A DNA stretch of 64,000 nucleotides, taken from contig CM106585.1 in NCBI GenBank assembly GCA_048013815.1, forward strand, positions 620,001 through 684,000, given 5' to 3'. Positions 19,532-30,399 of this stretch are shown piece after piece; position 1 is the stretch's first letter; the number at the start of each line of letters is the position of its first letter. This stretch comes from Setoptus koraiensis. Its lineage: Eukaryota; Arthropoda. A program made the position numbers and the translations under genes. Under the pieces are notes generated by a model. It ran no database searches. It was not told the DNA's origin and worked only from the letters and a program-made list of their open reading frames with translations.

Positions 19532-20245
19532 ATGATGTATGCATCGAATGTCCGAAGCATTGCTCTTGGAGTTCTTATGTTCTTCATGAGTTTCAGCCCT
19601 GCAATCGTTCAAGGACAGAAACGTACTTTGGAACAAATAGAGGCAATCAATGATCAAGTTGAAAAATGGTACAACAATGAACATCATACATTGTCGAATC
19701 TCAAGGGTGCATTCGGTCATGGCAGTGCGGCTCATCTACAAAGTAAGGCTCATCATTGGCCCAGAGAAATGATGAGAGTATTACAAATGGTCACGCACGT
19801 AGATCCATCGGATGAGGTCGACATACAAAAGGTCAACCATTTTATTTCCGGTTTGCATCAAGGCAATGAAGAAGTGAAGAAACAATTTAGCACTGATTTC
19901 AACCACTCTTTAGACCTCAAATTGAATGATGGGGTTACAAAGAGGGATGTGTATTTCGAGCAAGTGAAAGAATTGTGCTTACGTCCCAGTTTCCAGAGCA
20001 AAGATGGTTTCCTTTTCCGAAGAGCAATCGAGGATCTTCTACAAGGGATTGAGGGGGAAAGGGTTGACGATGAACAGTTCAAGAAGCTTGTCATCACTAG
20101 TGAGCCGATTGGACTACTCTACGCGTCCGAAAAGATTTGTCAAGCAATTACAGAGGCGTACTTTGAGCTTCCTTACAAAGATCACTTTGAATGGACTCAA
20201 TTCAGCGAAGGCAAGTTCAAGGCATTACCCTACCCAATTATGTGA
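19532..20245 (+). CDS. Secreted protein, family unknown
   Basis: 237 residues. The signal peptide covers about 1-28 (MMYASNVRSIALGVLMFFMS, cleavage near VQG). The mature part is mostly helical and charged, with EQIEAINDQVEKWYNNEHH, a SKAHHWPREMMRVLQ segment, and only two cysteines (ELCLRP and KICQAI), which could form one disulfide. The ATG is at 19532-19534. It is not clearly related to the six-cysteine family at 51.8-60.2 kb, although size class and helical look are similar. Function unknown. Confidence 0.6.
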   Translation: MMYASNVRSIALGVLMFFMSFSPAIVQGQKRTLEQIEAINDQVEKWYNNEHHTLSNLKGAFGHGSAAHLQSKAHHWPREMMRVLQMVTHVDPSDEVDIQKVNHFISGLHQGNEEVKKQFSTDFNHSLDLKLNDGVTKRDVYFEQVKELCLRPSFQSKDGFLFRRAIEDLLQGIEGERVDDEQFKKLVITSEPIGLLYASEKICQAITEAYFELPYKDHFEWTQFSEGKFKALPYPIM

Positions 20246-20550
20246 TCCTGGAGACATGTCGACGGCTAGAAATCAGTTTCAGAAGATTGGTGAAATGAAG
20301 ATCTATGAAATTAATCTAGATTAAAGACGCCAAACAATCTGAGAGCAATGTCACATTTTTTTGCTAGTTTCGGATCGCGGCGTCTAGTCAAAGAGACCCA
20401 CGATTTGCAGAGTTGTCAAAGTAGCGAAATAATCTTTTCTTCTTCGTTTCACAATTTTTATGCTATGCACATAGACTGTCTCAGGGTGAGTGAGAGCATT
20501 GGTAGATAACACCAATGAAAAGTTGTGTCAGTGATAAACTTCAATCAGAT

Positions 20551-20794
20551 ACTTGGTGTTCCCTCAGTCGGTGGACTGAGGTAGGGAGATCGTAGGTCGG
20601 GAAGATTCTATCGATTTTCTACTCCCCTGTTCTCCCTCACTCTCCCAAATCTCCAGAAAACTAAAAAAAAAGAAAATTTTCAGCTGACGAGAAAAAAAGT
20701 GTGACCAATATTGTGACAAATATCGTGACAAATATCGTGACATTTCTCGTTATTAAAGTTTAAAAGATCTACGATCGTATCCTCCCTACGATCT
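20551..20794. mobile_element. Dispersed repeat, copy C (most complete)
   Basis: The same order of blocks as 1499-1696 and 2319-2570: hairpin CCTCAGTC/GACTGAGG, then AGATCGTAGG, CTCTCCCAAATCTC, TTTCAGCTGACGAG, three ATATCGTGACA-type units, and the end CCTCCCTACGATCT, which is the inverse of the AGATCGTAGG block near the left side. It is non-coding. Confidence 0.65.
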
Positions 20795-21182
20795 AACAAA
20801 TCTTTCTGCCTATTCAATCCTTATCTGAGAGGCTATCATCAGACGCCGCTAAACTTCACCAACTGATGATGCTTCATACGAAAGACGAGTAACCGGTGTG
20901 CACGTGACAAGCTCGATCAGTTCCTTGCAGAAAGAGAAAAAAACGTTGCATGCCGTAATCCAGCGTGTCAAATCATCTGTGTGTATCTTCGACTCGTTAG
21001 CAGCCGATAATCAGTTGTTTTAACTGCAATTTTAAGGCCGCCCTAGCGGTGATTTAATCTTTTCGATGGTGATTACCCGTGTTACTCAATAGATTAACAA
21101 TTGCGATAAATTGTTGCATGTTACAACGATCTCTCTCATGATTCAATGATTGTTGCAATAAATCATGTTTATTTCATGAAAA
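20795..21182. other. Intergenic region
   Basis: I see no gene, repeat or transposon ends here. Confidence 0.3.
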
Positions 21183-22706
21183 ATGATCGTCGTATTCATA
21201 ATGATAATATTTGCAATAGCGAGCAAACAATTGATAATATCAAACGAGTATCTCGCAGCAACATCAACATCTGCCATAATGACATATGGCCAGCCAATAC
21301 AACCTACTTTTGATGAGTGTAACATTACAAACGGTACAAATTGTAAGATATTCTATAAGAAACCGTACTTTGCGACTACGCCAAATTTTTCTATGAGTTG
21401 CACAATTGAGAAGTTACAATATTCATATGAAAAAAATTGCAGCGATATCATTTGGTTTGATGGCAAAGAGTTGGATTTTTATTTGGTGACAGTGGAAAAG
21501 AGTTACAATATGACCATAGATGTCATTGCGCCAATATTGTCTAAGCCATGGATTATAACCGCCATGCGATTTGGCTACAAAATAGAGCCAGATAGAGACG
21601 ACATTCCAGACGTCACTAATGGCACGTATGGTCATTACTTTCCTGATGAATTTTTCCCACCAAATCAACATGACAGATACAGATTAGTGCGTCAGATCTC
21701 ATTTATAAATCTTTATTTAGTTCCTACTGAATTCGCTAAACTAATGAAATTGTTCTCTAATGGATCAATAATAGAATTCAAGATACCTGAAAATTACAAG
21801 AGAGTATTCGATACGTCCAATTTGACTGGCCCATCGACGACGAGTGGCCGCTATCGTGAGTCTTTTATATCACCAAAATTTCTATCTCCTACCTATTTAA
21901 CTTACTATATATTTGCCTCGGACATCGTCATCACCTCCGCCGATTCCTTGGTGTTGGATATGGGCCGGTTGGAAGACGGCAGCACATTTCAGATGCTCTT
22001 CTCAAGCAACAGAACATATCCGAATTCGTTGATTATGGAAATGAATTCCTTATTTATTACAAACTCAAAGATTCCAAATAGTGATATGATACCACCGAAT
22101 AGGCCAAAACCAACAAAATTAATCATTACCTTCGACTCGTTCGAAGTGAAGAACGATCTTAGCATGACCATTAGAGATTTCGAGAGAGTGCCCAAATTTT
22201 CAAATGTTGTGCTAGATTTCGATTTGGGCTCTCATGAGGTGTCTGTACCAGGTGATATTGTTATATTGGCAAAAAATGGCTACGATTTCGAGCACAATAG
22301 TTGCGATCAGTCTATTGATTATACAAATAATCGAGCTAAGCGGACACTTAATTGTCACAAGAACCCCATTTGTCAATCTATTAAAGCCAACACAGAGACG
22401 TGGATGAAACATGTGACAGCATTGTGTCATATTTGTAAAAATGACGGACATTACAGCGAAGATTGCCCACTAGTATTGATCAATCAAACAAGCGAGAGTT
22501 CCTTGAAACAATTAGTGTGTATAGATGTAGACCGACATGGTGGTGACAGGAGCATATCAAAATTATTAATATTTATGACGGTAGTGTATTGCATAATCTT
22601 TTTGGCGATAGCAGTCGGCCTATACTACGCCTTGAAAAAAATAATTCGTAACTCTAATGAGAGAAAGAAAAGCGTAACTAACAGAAAAATAAGAAACACA
22701 AAATGA
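21183..22706 (+). CDS. Type I membrane glycoprotein, cysteine-signature family member 1
   Basis: 507 residues: signal peptide (1-15 or so), a large ectodomain with many N-glycosylation sequons, one transmembrane segment near residues 460-483 (LLIFMTVVYCIIFLAIAVGL), and a short Lys/Arg tail. The membrane-proximal part carries Cys-x5-Cys-x17-Cys, then DC and a last Cys before the membrane. The same arrangement occurs in the proteins at 39172-41217 and 43565-45589. All three also have a Cys-rich N-terminal segment and a long beta-rich middle. The gene converges on haspin with 18 bp between stops. I do not recognise a described family; a surface receptor or adhesion role is a guess. Confidence 0.7.
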   Translation: MIVVFIMIIFAIASKQLIISNEYLAATSTSAIMTYGQPIQPTFDECNITNGTNCKIFYKKPYFATTPNFSMSCTIEKLQYSYEKNCSDIIWFDGKELDFYLVTVEKSYNMTIDVIAPILSKPWIITAMRFGYKIEPDRDDIPDVTNGTYGHYFPDEFFPPNQHDRYRLVRQISFINLYLVPTEFAKLMKLFSNGSIIEFKIPENYKRVFDTSNLTGPSTTSGRYRESFISPKFLSPTYLTYYIFASDIVITSADSLVLDMGRLEDGSTFQMLFSSNRTYPNSLIMEMNSLFITNSKIPNSDMIPPNRPKPTKLIITFDSFEVKNDLSMTIRDFERVPKFSNVVLDFDLGSHEVSVPGDIVILAKNGYDFEHNSCDQSIDYTNNRAKRTLNCHKNPICQSIKANTETWMKHVTALCHICKNDGHYSEDCPLVLINQTSESSLKQLVCIDVDRHGGDRSISKLLIFMTVVYCIIFLAIAVGLYYALKKIIRNSNERKKSVTNRKIRNTK

Positions 22707-22724
22707 ATTTGAAGCTGTTGCTAA

Positions 22725-24133
22725 TCAAACAACGCCACCGTTCTTATTGGTGTTGTCGACATTTGTTTTTGCTGTTGTTGTTGTTGTTGCCGTTGCTGTT
22801 GGTGCATCAATTTGTGTTTGGGCCGTATCTGCGGGTACAGACGGCGAATGTAAAACAGGCATTTTGGCCAACAGATCGCCAGTGCTTTTGACCTTTAACG
22901 TGTAATCTCTCAATTTTGCAATCTCTTTCATCATCAATTTGTTTGATTTTATTGGGTCCGATTTGAGCATTGTCTCACACAAGTAAGTCAACCAGATCAA
23001 GTTGCTTTTTGGCGTATAATTGGACCATTTGTTCTCTGTTGTGGTCACCATTTGTCTGTAGGCTCTGTTCTGGAGTGACATCTTGATTGCGGGCTTGTTA
23101 CCGGCGTACGATCGAAGCGTTGACTTGAGATCACGATAATAAACGCGCCCGTCGCGAGATAAACGCGAAAAAGTGGCGTCTATTATGGTTGATTTAACGC
23201 CGAATGTTTCTATATTGTAATGTGTACCATCCAATATATAGGGCAATGTTTTTTTGCTGGTTGGCTTTATCAATATGTTGCTGATATGCAAATCACGATG
23301 CTCATATTTGTAAACTTTCTCCGCGATGGCCAAACCAACAACCACCTGAATGAGCACACTGGCCATTTGAAATTCATTTAATTTTCCGTGATTCATCATC
23401 CACCACAATGGATGACCGTCGTGTTTCATCACACTAACAACATATTCTTTTGGCAATATCTCAATCAACATTCTTTCCTCTTCACTTAATTTTTTCTCTT
23501 CCTCTAAACGTTTCTCTCGTTTCTTCTTTTCCCCTTCATCACTTTGTGGCGAGTTTCCGTCGTGCACTTTTGTGCCGCTAGTCACCGACCGTTCCATATC
23601 GCCACATAATACCTTTATCTCGTAAATGCGACAAAAAAATTGAGTTTTATACATTTGATCGTTGACAACGACACCACGGTGCAAATCTGACAGTGCCTGT
23701 GTAATGACAATCTCATTCATGATGTCATTGTATGATTGGCATCCATTCGAGGCAAAATAAGGCACCTTTTTGATGATTTGCTTTGAAATGGCGCGAATAA
23801 TTTTCATCACAACAGTTTGATTATCTTTGGAATTGGTTGCCTTGAGCACCTCCGAGTATGTGCTCGACTCGAAGCGTTCAATCTTCTTGAAAATGCCACT
23901 GCGATATGGTGGTGATGATGATGATATGAGCAGGAAATAACCGATATGATTAACGGTGATGCGACAACATTAATTCTGTGCTAAATTATTGTGCGATGTT
24001 TGACTTACCTGGTGGAATATTCCTCGAACGGTTTTGGCTCATCTTGGTTGCAGGCCCGCAATACACGACGACGGTATTTGTCAGTGTCAATTAATCTTCT
24101 GATTGTGTTTGCCTTCTCCTCGAAACTGTCCAT
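22725..24133 (-). CDS. haspin: Haspin-like histone H3 Thr3 kinase
   Basis: Exons 24133-24009 and 23898-22725 (110-bp GT-AG intron, phase 2) give 432 residues from MDSFEEK. Haspin hallmarks: a leader CNQDEPKPFEEY, VAIK-type Lys in VVMKII, HRDLHISNILI with catalytic Asp and Asn, and IIDATFSRL in place of DFG (haspins read IIDYTLSRL). The C-lobe YTPKSNLIWLTYLCETML fits the family. The glycine loop is degenerate (ERFESSTYSEV). Family enzymes phosphorylate histone H3 at Thr3 to recruit the chromosomal passenger complex in mitosis. The protein is short: it lacks the long N-terminal regulatory region of animal haspins, unless more exons lie upstream, and has a Thr-rich tail. A Lys/Glu-rich insert sits in the N-lobe. 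Confidence 0.85.
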
Positions 24134-25429
24134 ACTGGTTCGAGTACGATTCTCGACTAACTCATCTTTAACAAGTTCACAGCTGTTTAGAGCTATGTGA
24201 GCGCTGGACCTAACAAGCAGCAACTAACTAAATAATTTGATAGCTGACTACTGTAACTAGCTCAAACCTATCTATTCAGATATCGAGCACTAGCGCGTGA
24301 CCAGTCTTACCGATATACCAATACCAAACTGTGAACTGTAGTAGTTGAGCAAGTGAATCTCGCGGGTTCATACTTGCTACAGTGCACATGTTTTTAGCTA
24401 CAAATGTAATGTAATTGATAAAGACAAACAATTATTTTCTAGTGGAAATGTTCGTCAATCAACAAGTTATAGCTGTGAGTATTTTTTTGCATTGGCCGCT
24501 ATGTTTTTTTTCCTGAAAAGACTGCACATTTTTGAAAGAACATTAGCTCATTGAACATTTCTCTCTGGCTTGTTCGAGGCGCCAACTTGAAATACACTTG
24601 TAATTTCACTCCAATCAGAATTCTTTCTTGTTTTCTGACTAACCAAGATGTGACCAGTCTGTGTGGTGCGCTGTTTGCGTTGCTGAAGCCCGGCTATGAT
24701 TGACCCGACAGGTCAGTTAGGATACAGATGCGGATAAAAGGTGTCTGTACCCATAGACCCAACAAGATTAGATGGACAGACAAAATCGACAATCACTCGC
24801 GTGACGACCATATCTGTTTCACTTGTGGAAGATAGTTTGGTTCGATATCAACGACTAGCATCACTCTTATAAATTTTAGTGTCAACATATTAATGCATCA
24901 AATTAATTTCAAACAAACAAGTTACCTCTATGACATACCGATTAAATATCTAGTTCCGGTTTCACAGTACAAATTGCAGAATTAGTATTATACCAGATGT
25001 AATCCACCCAAAAAGCTACTCCAGAGCGTAATATAAATTGAGATGGTGACAAAATTAATAGTTAAATGTAATTAACTCTAGAGAATTTTTGTAGCTGAAA
25101 CTTCTGACAACGATCGATATTAGCTCTGATTGAGCCACGAGTACGTACTGAAGGCAAATTTCCAAGAGTCACCGGATATAAATTGACGACAAAAAATGCA
25201 ATATTGTTGATATCACCTAAATATTCCAACACAATTATCAATTGTGTCAAGTTCCAGCTACTCATGAGCGATTGGTAGATGATTAGATTCTGAAGTGCAT
25301 GATAGATTGCTTCGAACTAGTGAGAAATATTAGAGAAAACAATGAGAGAATTTTATAATCATTGATTTTGTATGTAATTTATGTAAAGATTCTCTAGCAT
25401 GGTCATGGATGTTAGATGTTCGGATAGTG
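24134..25429. other. Intergenic region
   Basis: No supported gene. A 67-codon minus-strand frame (25062-25265, ATG start) lacks recognisable features. No transposon ends or tRNA were found. Confidence 0.35.
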
Positions 25430-27178
25430 TTAGATTAGAAGACGCCAGGTGGTTCTAACTAAAATCATATTTATATGCACCTTGCGATGTATAAGGGCAG
25501 AAGTGTAAGTGACTATCATAATGGGTATCCAATAACTGGCAAAAATGATGTGGATTCCCTGAAGCTGGAGATCGTCCAACTCGGATATTATCATGAGTGA
25601 GGCGATGGTAAACATAATGCAGGGCATTTTGATGATAACCTCTAGATTGAGATAAAGAGTGAAATTTCGCTTCAATTCATCGAATTCTGACCGCAGCTCG
25701 CAGATCATTCTAATAAGTTTATCGATGTTCTCGGACAACTCACTGAGATTTTTTCCTCCTTCATCGATTATTCTATCCGCTGGTTGACAAATAAACGTCC
25801 CATTTATCAATTTTCTCTTCATCTTATCATAGCCACCGCCATTATTGACAATCACAGATGGCTCATCTTCATGATACTGATTAACTGTGTTATTCCTCTT
25901 CATAATGCTTCCGTTTTCATGGATACTAGGAGAGCTGAAGGCATTTGTTGTTTGTTGCCGGTGAAACGAATAGAGTTTGATTATGTGTAGGGTGAAATTC
26001 AATGTATGCTCTGCCTTGTTATAACAAACTATCCAATCCAGAACAAATTTTGCTACGTCGCTCATTTGAAACACACAAATAGTAGCCGCAGTTGCCGCCA
26101 GCATGTATGGAAATATACGTTGATCAATGAATAGCGTTATTGAATCGTGACAGCCATGAAACTCTACTAAAAAAGAGACGCGGACCAATAAAATATCAGT
26201 GATTGTAACGCCTATGAGGCTCGCTAAGTACAAATAAAATAAGCGTCTCATTGTCTTCATATCCATTATGTATGGGGTACCATCTTTGCGAAGTATTTTC
26301 GGAAATTTAAACTGATAATCGATCTCTCGAAAATCATCATTGAAATTAAACAATTGTCCCTTGTAAGTAAATTCTTCATATTTATCTGGATACGGTCTAG
26401 ACAATTCTGTATAAATATCACCATTCCAACGACTATAATAACTTCTACGAAGCGATTTTCTTGAGTGTCGAATCTCGTTATGCTGACGATGTGTTCGGCC
26501 AGCCATAATGTTATTTTCTGACGTTCCACGATTTTTCTGAACGCCTGTGAAAAGTTGCGACTCCAATCTGCCTATATGAGTAGAGTATTTAATTTTATCA
26601 CAATGTACTTTATCTCTACTTTGAACCACATCAGTTAGGCCCATAATATAAAGCCATCCTCGCAAAGTTAAATTGAGACAAGCGATGTAAGTGAATGATA
26701 GGTCATAGTGTCGGTGACGATAATTGGTACTCAAACATCTTTTTAAGTTTCGTATACGCATGTAATAAGTCTCTATTATAAGTACACCTAAAACCTTGCT
26801 CAACATACGAGAGTATGTATAATATACAAATAAGTTCAATGTCAAATTCAGCTCTTCCAATTTTAGAATGAGACTGTCGCTACCAAAACCGTAAACCATT
26901 AAATCGAATGCCAAATAGAATCCCAAGCAAAAATCAATCGTCAGCCACCCTAAATACCAAGACTTTTGATGTCTAATTCTCAAAAATAGCCTTATTCGAT
27001 CTCTCATTCTCTGTATGAATTTTTGCTTCAATAATTTTTTTTCACCATCATACTGTTTTATCATTGTACTAGGTTCGTCTTTGTGTACATTATTGTTGAG
27101 CAAAAGGTTCACTGAACTATTGACTGTTGTGCAAGTTAAAATAATCGGTCTAAATATATTTATTTTGATAAAATCCAT
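25430..27178 (-). CDS. Seven-helix membrane protein, gustatory-receptor-like candidate
   Basis: 582 residues from the ATG at 27176-27178. About seven hydrophobic segments can be seen: WLTIDFCLGFYLAFDLMVYG; LNLFVYYTYSRMLSKVLGVL; FTYIACLNLTLRGWLYIMGL; FYLYLASLIGVTITDILLVR; FPYMLAATAATICVFQM; VIIKMPCIMFTIASLMII; IIFASYWIPIMIVTYTSALI. Long hydrophilic loops lie between the third and fourth and between the fifth and sixth. The spacing and large loops resemble the divergent gustatory-receptor-type chemoreceptors of mites, but the usual C-terminal TYhhhhhQF motif is not evident. The N-terminal ~60 residues are soluble. Other multi-pass proteins cannot be excluded. Confidence 0.6.
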   Translation of the reverse strand: MDFIKINIFRPIILTCTTVNSSVNLLLNNNVHKDEPSTMIKQYDGEKKLLKQKFIQRMRDRIRLFLRIRHQKSWYLGWLTIDFCLGFYLAFDLMVYGFGSDSLILKLEELNLTLNLFVYYTYSRMLSKVLGVLIIETYYMRIRNLKRCLSTNYRHRHYDLSFTYIACLNLTLRGWLYIMGLTDVVQSRDKVHCDKIKYSTHIGRLESQLFTGVQKNRGTSENNIMAGRTHRQHNEIRHSRKSLRRSYYSRWNGDIYTELSRPYPDKYEEFTYKGQLFNFNDDFREIDYQFKFPKILRKDGTPYIMDMKTMRRLFYLYLASLIGVTITDILLVRVSFLVEFHGCHDSITLFIDQRIFPYMLAATAATICVFQMSDVAKFVLDWIVCYNKAEHTLNFTLHIIKLYSFHRQQTTNAFSSPSIHENGSIMKRNNTVNQYHEDEPSVIVNNGGGYDKMKRKLINGTFICQPADRIIDEGGKNLSELSENIDKLIRMICELRSEFDELKRNFTLYLNLEVIIKMPCIMFTIASLMIISELDDLQLQGIHIIFASYWIPIMIVTYTSALIHRKVHINMILVRTTWRLLI

Positions 27179-27966
27179 CTTCAAGTTTGTTGAAAATTGT
27201 TTTCGATCCTTCTATGAAAAATTGCTATGTGAAAGAATCTAAGATTGGTTCATCAAACATTTCTGCATTATACGGGCAATTTACAGTGAATTGTTCTTAT
27301 TGTTAGAATCTATACAAAGTATATTATAATTACTAATTTGGATTATAAATTTTAGCTTGAGTTCTTGGCTGGACGACACACTTAATCCAATGGAACGATC
27401 GTTAATTCACTCCAATATCAATAAAAACTGTTTATTATTTATGTATGTATCTAAGTCTAATTGAAATACTTAAAATGTCAAAGTGGTTACGCTCGAATAG
27501 ATGTACCACAGAATATACAAGATTCATAAGTTGGCGTGCTTGGGATAGATTTGAGAAAATGCACGCCACGAGGCGTTCGACATGTCGTTAAGTATATTTA
27601 CGGTGCTCATTTCAGGTGAAAGTAGCGTAGTACCGATGACATCAGAGCGCCATGTATTTAAGAGATCGCCTTGTCTCCCAAACAATCGTGCAGCTAATGT
27701 AATGTAGTATACTACAAGCTGCAACCTGTCGTCTCGTTATTTAAAATTTTATTTTGTTTTCATCCTGCTCTAGAAGTTCGATGGAGAGCGTTCCTGGCGA
27801 GATTTCAACCATTGGGGAATGAAGAACTCACTCCGAGTGTACTCCCTGAAAAAGTTTTTTCGCGTTACCCTTCCTTTATTTAGGTTGCGAATAGAAGTAA
27901 GAGCAAGAGAACAAAGTAATCTTCTGCGATGTCTAGGCAAAAAATGATAATAAATAGCTTTTACGT
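27179..27966. other. Intergenic region
   Basis: A 66-codon minus-strand frame (27524-27724) has no ATG at its head and is not supported as a gene. Nothing else is seen. Confidence 0.35.
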
Positions 27967-29367
27967 TTATTTGGCGCTGTTTTTTTTCTGCTTCATCAGT
28001 TCTCCATATTGCGATATTGACTTAACACCACCCCGAGTCTTCATAACCTGATTATAATAAGTAGACCCCGTCGACTCTTGCGAAGGACTCTTCTTAGGTG
28101 CTGATGCGGTGCCTCCGCCACTCGCACCACCAGCCGTAGCAATGACAGGAGACAATAATGGGCTGATGCCATTTCCGGTCGGCCTGTAGGGCGAGGTTGC
28201 AACCACTGGGTGAAGGGTAACAATTTGTTGTCTTGGTGCTGGTATCTGTTCTTCCTGCACCGACAAACTGCCGGATCTGTTGGTGACAACTCTGCACATG
28301 TGATAAAATAGTCGCAGCATCATATAGAGTACGATTGAGGTTAAATAGGCACATCCCACCGATATTAGCCAATGCTGGCAATGATCTGGACAAAAGGAGA
28401 CGCTAATGATGGCGCTGCCCGCCCAAACGCCAGTTCCAGCGCCTACAAGAAGACTTAGATACATATAATAGACGACGGCGAATGGGCCGTAACCGAGACT
28501 TCGAGCATAGGCCCTCTTTATGCCATACTTGAGTATTATAGCCACCATTAATCCCCCAGCTAAACCTATGGCGCCCACAATAACACCCTTTATAATTGAT
28601 ACTTTCATTTCATCTAATTTGCCAAAAAAGCTCTCTTGGCAGGTCAAAAAAAACATAACAGAGGAGAACAAATAAAATAGAATTGTGTAATCTATCCACG
28701 TTAAATGGGCGCTCATAGTGAAAGTTTCATGTTGTTCGCCCCCAACATAGGAAATGTCACCCGATAAATCGGCATCAAAGCAAGCGTTAGGTTTAGAGGC
28801 CGAACCATAGACCGATATGTAGCTCATAATGGGGAAAAATACCTTGAAATTGTGTTCGCGTCCACGAATTTCCATAGCGTAAACCATTATCCTTGCGTCG
28901 CTTTCTGGGCAATTATGCGTTAATCTAATTGTTGCTGGCTTCCTCAATCTGCAGGGTCTATGTAACCAAAAGCGTATCACTCTCAAATCAAAATATCGTT
29001 CGTCGTCGATGGGTTGCGTGGGCGAATCCCTTTTGCCGAATATCACATGACCAGGTATACTAAGCCGTGTCGCCATTGACTGGTGCTCATCAAACATATC
29101 CACTGTTATTGTCGTCCTTCTTCTATTGTACATGGCCGATATGTCGCCCGTTCTTATTTCAACTAAATAGCTATGTGTTGCCGTGTTTTTGTTACAACAA
29201 TCATAGAGGTGGGTGGCATGTAATGATTTGATTAATGTGCGCAATATCACCACCACCAACATCAAACCAATAATCCAAAATGGTAGCCCGGTAATCAGTA
29301 GGCCAAGGGGGAAGGAGTCCCTCCCACAATCATGGGCACCTGTAGGTTTTGCGTTTGAAGTTGCCAT
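27967..29367 (-). CDS. PLAT-domain multi-pass membrane protein
   Basis: 466 residues from the ATG at 29365-29367. The order is: short N-terminus with Cys, first membrane segment (about 22-45, LITGLPFWIIGLMLVVVILR), a soluble beta domain (about 65-205) with PLAT/LH2 features (YLVEIRTGD, TITVDMFDE, YFDLRVI, TIRLTHNC, VYAMEIRGRE), four more membrane helices (about 220-370, including a Gly-rich IIKGVIVGAIGLAGGLMVAI), and a Ser/Pro/Gly-rich cytosolic tail. In polycystin-1-type proteins a PLAT domain also sits between membrane helices on the cytosolic side. This gene could be a reduced relative, but it lacks the GPS and channel parts. The role is unknown; membrane-associated regulation is inference. 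Confidence 0.65.
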   Translation of the reverse strand: MATSNAKPTGAHDCGRDSFPLGLLITGLPFWIIGLMLVVVILRTLIKSLHATHLYDCCNKNTATHSYLVEIRTGDISAMYNRRRTTITVDMFDEHQSMATRLSIPGHVIFGKRDSPTQPIDDERYFDLRVIRFWLHRPCRLRKPATIRLTHNCPESDARIMVYAMEIRGREHNFKVFFPIMSYISVYGSASKPNACFDADLSGDISYVGGEQHETFTMSAHLTWIDYTILFYLFSSVMFFLTCQESFFGKLDEMKVSIIKGVIVGAIGLAGGLMVAIILKYGIKRAYARSLGYGPFAVVYYMYLSLLVGAGTGVWAGSAIISVSFCPDHCQHWLISVGCAYLTSIVLYMMLRLFYHMCRVVTNRSGSLSVQEEQIPAPRQQIVTLHPVVATSPYRPTGNGISPLLSPVIATAGGASGGGTASAPKKSPSQESTGSTYYNQVMKTRGGVKSISQYGELMKQKKNSAK

Positions 29368-30399
29368 TTTCAGCAATACGATGATTGACAAATACGATTG
29401 CTGTCGTTGTCAGGCTTGTTCATTTGTGGATGTTTTCGTTTGGTTTCTCATTTAGTCTTTCAAATTGCTACTCGGAAATGCAGTACATTCATTGCACTCA
29501 TTACTACTATGCAGGCACAATCTTTACTTGTCACTGCGACGGCATCTCGTGCTGCTGGAAAATCAACTGGCACAAAATAAATAAAAAACACAGTAAAAGA
29601 AAGGAAAATAAAGAAGACAGAAAAGACGGAGAATATCAATATTATTTTTCTTCATCAAGAACAAAACGAAAATTGAATTTTAAATAAGATTCAATGCAAT
29701 AATTTTGTGAATTATTGTAACAATAGACAGAATTTCTCTATAAGGGCCAATTATGGCAGTTGACGCACAACAGTACCAGTCAGAATCGTGGTTCTTAGAA
29801 TCACAAGATTTCGACCCATTAACGGTGTCATGTATTTGCTTCTGCACGATTGTACAAATAATTGGCGTCGTTTATATGCTGTGGAGCTTGATGCCGTGGA
29901 TATTTGAGAATGATCAGGGCAATTGGGTATGACAACATGACGTGAAACACTTCGCGTGATTATTATCCAGTGCTGTCTTAGTTGGACTATGCAAGCTCGA
30001 AGTGATTCTTTCGCGTCGACATTTCGCTTAATTTTTTGGAGAAAAAAAACCCTCAGAATCCAAGATGAATATTTCAGTTTGCGGAATCCGCCTGACACCA
30101 TAAATGAAGCCAAGTTAACTTGATAGGTTCCTGCTCATACGATCGGGATATCGAAGTGACATCCTTCACAATTGAATCGACCGATGGGCGAAACTAACTA
30201 GCCAACCAATTAGAAATAAACACTGAACGAGTAGTATGAAAATCAATTGATTGTTTTTTATGAATACATATCGCTACTCTACAATCTACATTTATCTACA
30301 ATTAAGCTTATACTATCAACACGGGGCTGGGTTGATAGAGAAACTTTCGGTGAGACTGTATAGGAGATGAACTAGTCCAATTCTGTTTTCGCGTTCAGA
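29368..30399. other. Intergenic region with a small membrane-protein frame
   Basis: A plus-strand frame at 29753-29932 (ATG start, 59 codons) encodes one hydrophobic helix (VSCICFCTIVQIIGVVYMLW) and could be a small membrane protein or first exon, since GTATGA follows the last Trp codon. An overlapping minus-strand frame at 29751-30113 looks fortuitous. Neither is firmly supported. Confidence 0.25.
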
